DNA of 64,000 bases from SABI01 sp963677695 (GTDB lineage Bacteria; Spirochaetota; Spirochaetia; Sphaerochaetales; Sphaerochaetaceae), in the NCBI GenBank assembly GCA_963677695.2, contig CAXXUJ010000001.1, positions 124,001 to 188,000 of the forward strand. Reading direction: 5' to 3'. Every line of letters starts with the position of its first letter. Position 1 is the stretch's first letter. Position numbers and translations under genes: made by a program. Positions 60,257 through 64,000 of this stretch are shown in pieces. The notes below the pieces were generated by a model, which was not told the origin of the DNA, made no database searches, and saw only the letters and a program-made list of their open reading frames with translations.

Positions 60257-60726
60257 AGTCCTTCCCCCCTTTCGGATGCGAGCTTGATGCTCTCGACAAT
60301 CAGGTCATATCCGGTACAGCGACACAGGTTTCCTGCGATACCGAGGCGGATCTCCTCCTCGTTCGGCTTCGCGTTCTTTTCTAAAAGAGCCTCTGCTGCA
60401 ATGACCATACCGGGAATACAGAAACCGCACTGGACGGCTCCGCCGTCTGCGAACGCTTCAATGATCGTCTTTCCCCTCTCGGTCTCCCTGAGACCTTCGA
60501 TTGTCATGATGTTCTTTCCCTTCACAGCCCCGACAGGGACCATACAGGTGGTGATGAGCCGACCGTTCATGAGCACAGAACATGCTCCGCACTCCCCTTC
60601 ACCGCACGCTTCCTTCGTTCCGAAGAGACCGAAGTCCTCTCTCAGCACATCAAGAAGGCGCTTGAGAGGGTCACAGGTGATGGCCACCTCGTTATTATTC
60701 AGTGTAAATCTGATCTCATCTATCAT
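60250..60726 (-). CDS. xdhC: Xanthine dehydrogenase [2Fe-2S] subunit
   Basis: This 158-residue electron-transfer subunit has eight cluster cysteines in order. The plant-type ferredoxin site has Cys41, Cys46 and Cys49 in EACGEGECGAC, with Cys61. The helical-domain site has Cys100 and Cys103 in VQCGFC, with Cys135 and Cys137 in LCRCTGY. It carries electrons from the Mo site to FAD. It overlaps xdhA by 4 bp and xdhB by 7 bp, so the three are translated together in equal amounts. It offers the direct contrast to XdhD, whose fused version of these domains lacks all eight cysteines. Confidence 0.95.
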   Translation of the reverse strand: MIDEIRFTLNNNEVAITCDPLKRLLDVLREDFGLFGTKEACGEGECGACSVLMNGRLITTCMVPVGAVKGKNIMTIEGLRETERGKTIIEAFADGGAVQCGFCIPGMVIAAEALLEKNAKPNEEEIRLGIAGNLCRCTGYDLIVESIKLASERGEGLW

Positions 60727-62861
60727 GACATTATCTCCGTTAAAATTTCCGGCGGAACAGGTATGGATCGAATTTCCTTACCTACAGCGCGGCTCACGGC
60801 ATCGATATAGGCTGCCGAAGCACCGTTGAACACCAGCTCTCCCATACCCTTCGCTCCATGAGGACCGAATTCGTAGGGGTTGTCCACCAGGGTACATACC
60901 TGGGAAGGGAAGTCCATGCTTGTGGGGATGATGTAATCGGACAGTCCCGTCTGCTTGAACCCTGTCTTCTTGTTGAAATCGAGTTTCTCCATCGACGCAT
61001 AGCCAAGGGACTGGGCAATACCACCGTTGATCTGACCGTGAACGATCAATTCGTCAATGGCGACACCCACATCATGGCTCGACCAGATTCCTTTCGTCGT
61101 CACTTCAGTGGTGAGAGGATCGACCTCCACCTCGACAACACAGGCTCCCCAGCCGTACCCGAGATAAGCATCTCCCTGGAAGTTTGCCTGATCCCACGGG
61201 AATCCCTCGGGATGGATATACTCCTCTTCCACGATAATTTCTTTTCCATCGACCCACTGTGCTTTCAGCGCAGCTGCGGAACGGGTCGCGATCTCTCCGA
61301 CGATCATCGTCGATCGGCTCGCAACGGTAGGACCGCTGTCGCTCACTAGGGAAGTGTCGGGGTTCGGGTAGTTCACCCTCTCGATATCGATTCCGAGTCC
61401 GTCAGCTACGATCTTGGTGAGGGCTGTCTGGAACCCCTGCCCCATCTCCGTCGATCCTACAAGGATATCGACGGTATCGTCGGTATTCTTTCTCAGCCTT
61501 ACCTTTGCCTTGATGATCATCTGTTCACCGTTACCGGTGAAGGCTCCGCCGTGGTTGTAGAACGAGATACCGATTCCCTTGAGGCTTCCTGCCTTGTAGC
61601 TCTTCGCCTTTTCAAGATAGCCGCTCTCATCAAGCACCTGCTTGGTCATCTCGGGAAGAACGACGTTCTCATAGATATGACCGTTGGTTGAAGTAACGTC
61701 TCCCTTCTTCAGGAAGTGTTTCTTTTTAAGTTCGATGGGATCGATACCCAGCTGCTGTGCAACGTGGGAGAGGTGGGTTTCGACAGCGAAGAGGGTCTGA
61801 GGAGCACCGAAACCTCTGAAGGCATCGGAGGGGAAGGTGTTGGTGGCAACCGCTCGTCCTCTGATTCTGCTGTTCGGGATATTATAGACGCCTGTGGCGT
61901 GAAATACTCCTCTCTGAAGAACGACGTAGGAACAGCTCTCATAGCCTCCGGCATTGTAGACGACATCGACATCCATTGCCGTGATATTCCCATCCTTATC
62001 AACTGCAGTTCTGAACAGGGTTCTGGAGGGGTGTCTCTTGACCGAATAGGCACTGTCCTCATGACGGTCGAAGATAAGCTGGACTGGTTTCCCCGTCACA
62101 TAGGCAGCAACGAGAAGAGGTCCTGCAAGGACGTCGGGGAAGTGTTCCTTCCCTCCGAAAGCTCCTCCGGTCGCCGTCTGACGCACGATGATGTCTTCGT
62201 AAGGACGGTTAATCAGGGAGGCGATAGACTTTCTGACATAGAACGGGCACTGGGCACTGATGTACAGGGCGAACTTGTCACCCTCGGGCATTGCCACGGC
62301 ACCGTTGGTCTCAAGGTGTACATGCTCCTGCCACCCGGTGTTGATCTCTTCCTCGAAAACTTTCACATCGCCTGAGAAGATATCATCGACATTTCCCTTG
62401 TCGATCGTGAAGTCGCAGAAGCAGTTGTCTTCACCGACGAACGCTCCACCCTTGCAGGCAAGCCCATCTTCGATGGTGACAGCGTACTCGGTTTCCTCGT
62501 ACGTAACATTCACCTGAGAAGCGAGATCATAGAGCACTCCCCTGTCAGGTCCCGTCAGAAGACCGAGGGTTTCTCCGATATAGCGCACTTCATCTTCGGC
62601 GAAACACTTGTAATCGCTCTTGATCATGTTCAGCACGTTCTTTCCGTCCGAAGGAATATCCTTGGCGGAGATGAAGGTATAACCGGAAGGAAGGTCAGGG
62701 AGGGAGATATCGAGTATCTTACCCCTGGGGACCGAAGAACGTATCATCTTCGCATAGATCATCCCCTCGAAAGAATAGTCAGCAATATATTGTGTCAGTC
62801 CTGAGGCTTTTGCAACGGCGTCTACTCTTCTGGCAGGCTTTCCGATCGACTTTTTCGGCAT
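60723..62861 (-). CDS. xdhA: Xanthine dehydrogenase Mo-binding subunit
   Basis: This 712-residue Mo-cofactor subunit is an aldehyde oxidase/xanthine dehydrogenase a/b hammerhead plus Mo domains. It begins SIGKPARRVDAVAKASG. Motifs are GGAFGGKEHFPD near residue 245, SDAFRGFGAPQ near residue 345 and the catalytic-loop GAKGMGELVFNG near residue 680. The ATG at 62861 is chosen because AGGAGG is 8 bases upstream and the hammerhead domain then begins properly. The product acts with XdhB and XdhC to hydroxylate hypoxanthine/xanthine-type rings. A large hairpin lies between ygeY and this gene. Confidence 0.93.
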   Translation of the reverse strand: MPKKSIGKPARRVDAVAKASGLTQYIADYSFEGMIYAKMIRSSVPRGKILDISLPDLPSGYTFISAKDIPSDGKNVLNMIKSDYKCFAEDEVRYIGETLGLLTGPDRGVLYDLASQVNVTYEETEYAVTIEDGLACKGGAFVGEDNCFCDFTIDKGNVDDIFSGDVKVFEEEINTGWQEHVHLETNGAVAMPEGDKFALYISAQCPFYVRKSIASLINRPYEDIIVRQTATGGAFGGKEHFPDVLAGPLLVAAYVTGKPVQLIFDRHEDSAYSVKRHPSRTLFRTAVDKDGNITAMDVDVVYNAGGYESCSYVVLQRGVFHATGVYNIPNSRIRGRAVATNTFPSDAFRGFGAPQTLFAVETHLSHVAQQLGIDPIELKKKHFLKKGDVTSTNGHIYENVVLPEMTKQVLDESGYLEKAKSYKAGSLKGIGISFYNHGGAFTGNGEQMIIKAKVRLRKNTDDTVDILVGSTEMGQGFQTALTKIVADGLGIDIERVNYPNPDTSLVSDSGPTVASRSTMIVGEIATRSAAALKAQWVDGKEIIVEEEYIHPEGFPWDQANFQGDAYLGYGWGACVVEVEVDPLTTEVTTKGIWSSHDVGVAIDELIVHGQINGGIAQSLGYASMEKLDFNKKTGFKQTGLSDYIIPTSMDFPSQVCTLVDNPYEFGPHGAKGMGELVFNGASAAYIDAVSRAVGKEIRSIPVPPEILTEIMS

Positions 62862-62927
62862 CAAGCGACCTCCTTGATCATCAGGTCGGGAGACCGGGAA
62901 AGCAGAGCTCCCTGTTCCCGTAAAAGT

Positions 62928-62970
62928 AAGTGGTACCGTAGGGAAATTTTCCCCTGAGACGGCACCACTT
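62928..62970 (-). promoter_or_regulatory. Large hairpin between ygeY and xdhA
   Basis: AAGTGGTACCGT (62928-62939) pairs with ACGGCACCACTT (62959-62970) with one mismatch. Inside it GGGAAA/TTTTCCC (62941-62953) extends the structure to a stem of about 18 bp. No T run follows. It sits in the 135-bp gap and may set the relative output of the two parts of the operon. Confidence 0.6.
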
Positions 62971-62996
62971 AGTATAACGCAGTTCACCTGCTATTG

Positions 62997-64000
62997 CTAG
63001 TTGCGTTCGTCCAGAGAATAGGGCAGCATGGCGTAGAATGCAGCACAGATCTCGAGGTCGTCCACACGGTTGATCTCGTTCGGTGCATGCGCCTGATTCT
63101 CATCTCCCGGACCGAAACCGATGGCGGGAATCTTGTGTCTTCCTGTGGTAGCGACCAGGTTGGTGCTGAAGGTCCACTTGTCGACAACAGGAGCCTTTCC
63201 ATAGAGAGCAGTGTAGGCATCTACGCCGCTGGTGACCAGGTAATGGTCAGCTTCGAGCTTCCATGTGGGAAAGTAGAGTTCCTGGTGGTAATCCTTCTGA
63301 GTCCAACCGAGCTTCTCATAGATCGGCATCTCGACAATGATATCTTCCGGTTTGTCCCCTGTCGCCTTCGATACATATTCCTTGACCTGAGAGATGGCGA
63401 GGTCGGCATCTTCACCCCAGGTGAGACGTCGGTCGCAGTAGAGCATCGCATAGTCGGGGACAGCGCACTGGGAAGGTCCCTTTACATCCATCTGGGAAAC
63501 GGTGATCGTTCCCTTTCCGAGGAAATTTCCTTCATCAGGCTGGAGGTCCTCATTGAGCTGTTCAATGGCAAGGGCCGCCTTGGAGGCCTTATAGGCTGCC
63601 GACACACCCCTCTCGGGAGCGGATCCGTGACAGCTGATTCCCTTCAGGAATACTCTGATCTCCATTCTCCCCCTGTGACCGCGGTAGAGACGGCAGCTGG
63701 TGGGTTCGGTGGAGACGACGAGGTCGGGCTTAAACTGTTCCTCTTCTATGAGGTACTTCCAGCACATGCCGTCACAGTCCTCTTCCATGACAGTGAAGGT
63801 AAAGTAGATGCTGTACTGCCCGCCGTAGCCGAGTTCCTTCAGGATGCGGCCTGCAGTGATCATGGAGGCTGCGCCCCCCTTCTGGTCACTCGAACCACGA
63901 CCTTTCACCAGGCCGTCAACGATTTCACCGCTGAAGGGATCGAAGTCCCAGTTATCGAGGTTACCCACTTCAACTGTATCGATATGGGCGTCAAAGGCTA
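62997..64000 (-). CDS. ygeY: YgeY-type M20-family hydrolase, partial (N-terminus beyond the window)
   Basis: The C-terminal 333 residues or so of a YgeY-family zinc hydrolase (M20/ArgE-DapE type) are visible, continuing past the right edge. Metal ligands seen are His and Asp in AHIDTVEV at the very edge, Asp in RGSSDQKGG, and Glu in MEEDCDG. The dimerisation domain lies between about 62997+450 and 62997+750. YgeY belongs to the same purine-degradation gene set as YgeW, SsnA and XdhD, where it is thought to hydrolyse an amino-acid-like intermediate. It is the first gene of the operon seen here; upstream genes, such as the usual ygeX, ygfK and hyuA, would be outside the window. Confidence 0.9.
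   Translation of the reverse strand, partial: AFDAHIDTVEVGNLDNWDFDPFSGEIVDGLVKGRGSSDQKGGAASMITAGRILKELGYGGQYSIYFTFTVMEEDCDGMCWKYLIEEEQFKPDLVVSTEPTSCRLYRGHRGRMEIRVFLKGISCHGSAPERGVSAAYKASKAALAIEQLNEDLQPDEGNFLGKGTITVSQMDVKGPSQCAVPDYAMLYCDRRLTWGEDADLAISQVKEYVSKATGDKPEDIIVEMPIYEKLGWTQKDYHQELYFPTWKLEADHYLVTSGVDAYTALYGKAPVVDKWTFSTNLVATTGRHKIPAIGFGPGDENQAHAPNEINRVDDLEICAAFYAMLPYSLDERN

Overview
The window looks like a chromosome segment of an anaerobic, sugar-fermenting spirochaete, most likely Sphaerochaeta-like. This is inferred from the exported-protein starts (signal peptides ending in short AQG or AGQG motifs followed by E/S/A-rich tails), from the many uptake systems for plant sugars, and from formate and C1 metabolism next to an anaerobic purine-degradation cluster. 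No rRNA, tRNA, insertion sequence, prophage or CRISPR array was found. Most of the window is metabolic operons; the unusual material lies in the regulatory DNA, in one repeat-flanked ATPase locus and in a few toxin-antitoxin-like genes.

Layout, left part (1-15 kb): the end of a methyltransferase gene; a CoA-disulfide reductase with two rhodanese domains; formate-tetrahydrofolate ligase (fhs) with a formate channel; a lysine-rich ferredoxin-like protein; a histidine kinase/response regulator pair; an FTR1 iron permease; a VTC-domain, DUF4956 and Cthe_2159-like surface-protein operon; a HAD phosphatase; and an orphan AbiEi-like regulator. TTAAG-N6-TTAAG direct repeats (11-bp period, 14-15 bp before a -10 element) stand before the response regulator, before the VTC operon and after that operon. 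This points to one regulon for the two-component system.

Middle (15-33 kb): a tripartite tricarboxylate transporter (tctCBA) and a four-gene catabolic operon (SAF-domain dehydrogenase, DUF1537 acid-sugar kinase, class II aldolase, zinc alcohol dehydrogenase). Each has a good sigma-54 promoter, and the operon is divergent from a PrpR-type sigma-54 activator. Together they look like one acid or acid-sugar utilisation system. A TipAS-type MerR regulator, a DeoR regulator with an unpaired sugar-ABC ATPase, and a complete ChvE-GguA-GguB sugar importer follow.

Right-middle (32.6-47.6 kb): an AAA/DUF4143 ATPase is flanked on both sides by tandem repeats of the same 23-bp period. Next come the arabinose genes araA and araD with a divergent AraR-type regulator, a BrnT toxin with an HTH antitoxin, and an arabinoside operon (SBP, two permeases, GH51, GH43, polyol dehydrogenase) with an ArsR-type regulator beyond a long AT-rich gap.

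Right end (47.6-64 kb): a DMT transporter, two lipoproteins, a 2-hydroxyacid dehydrogenase, a small membrane protein, and a purine/uric-acid degradation cluster of the E. coli ygeW-ssnA-ygfM-xdhD type. That cluster holds two molybdenum hydroxylases in tandem: a conventional three-subunit XdhABC and an XdhD whose fused iron-sulfur region has lost its cluster cysteines. The last gene, ygeY, runs off the window.
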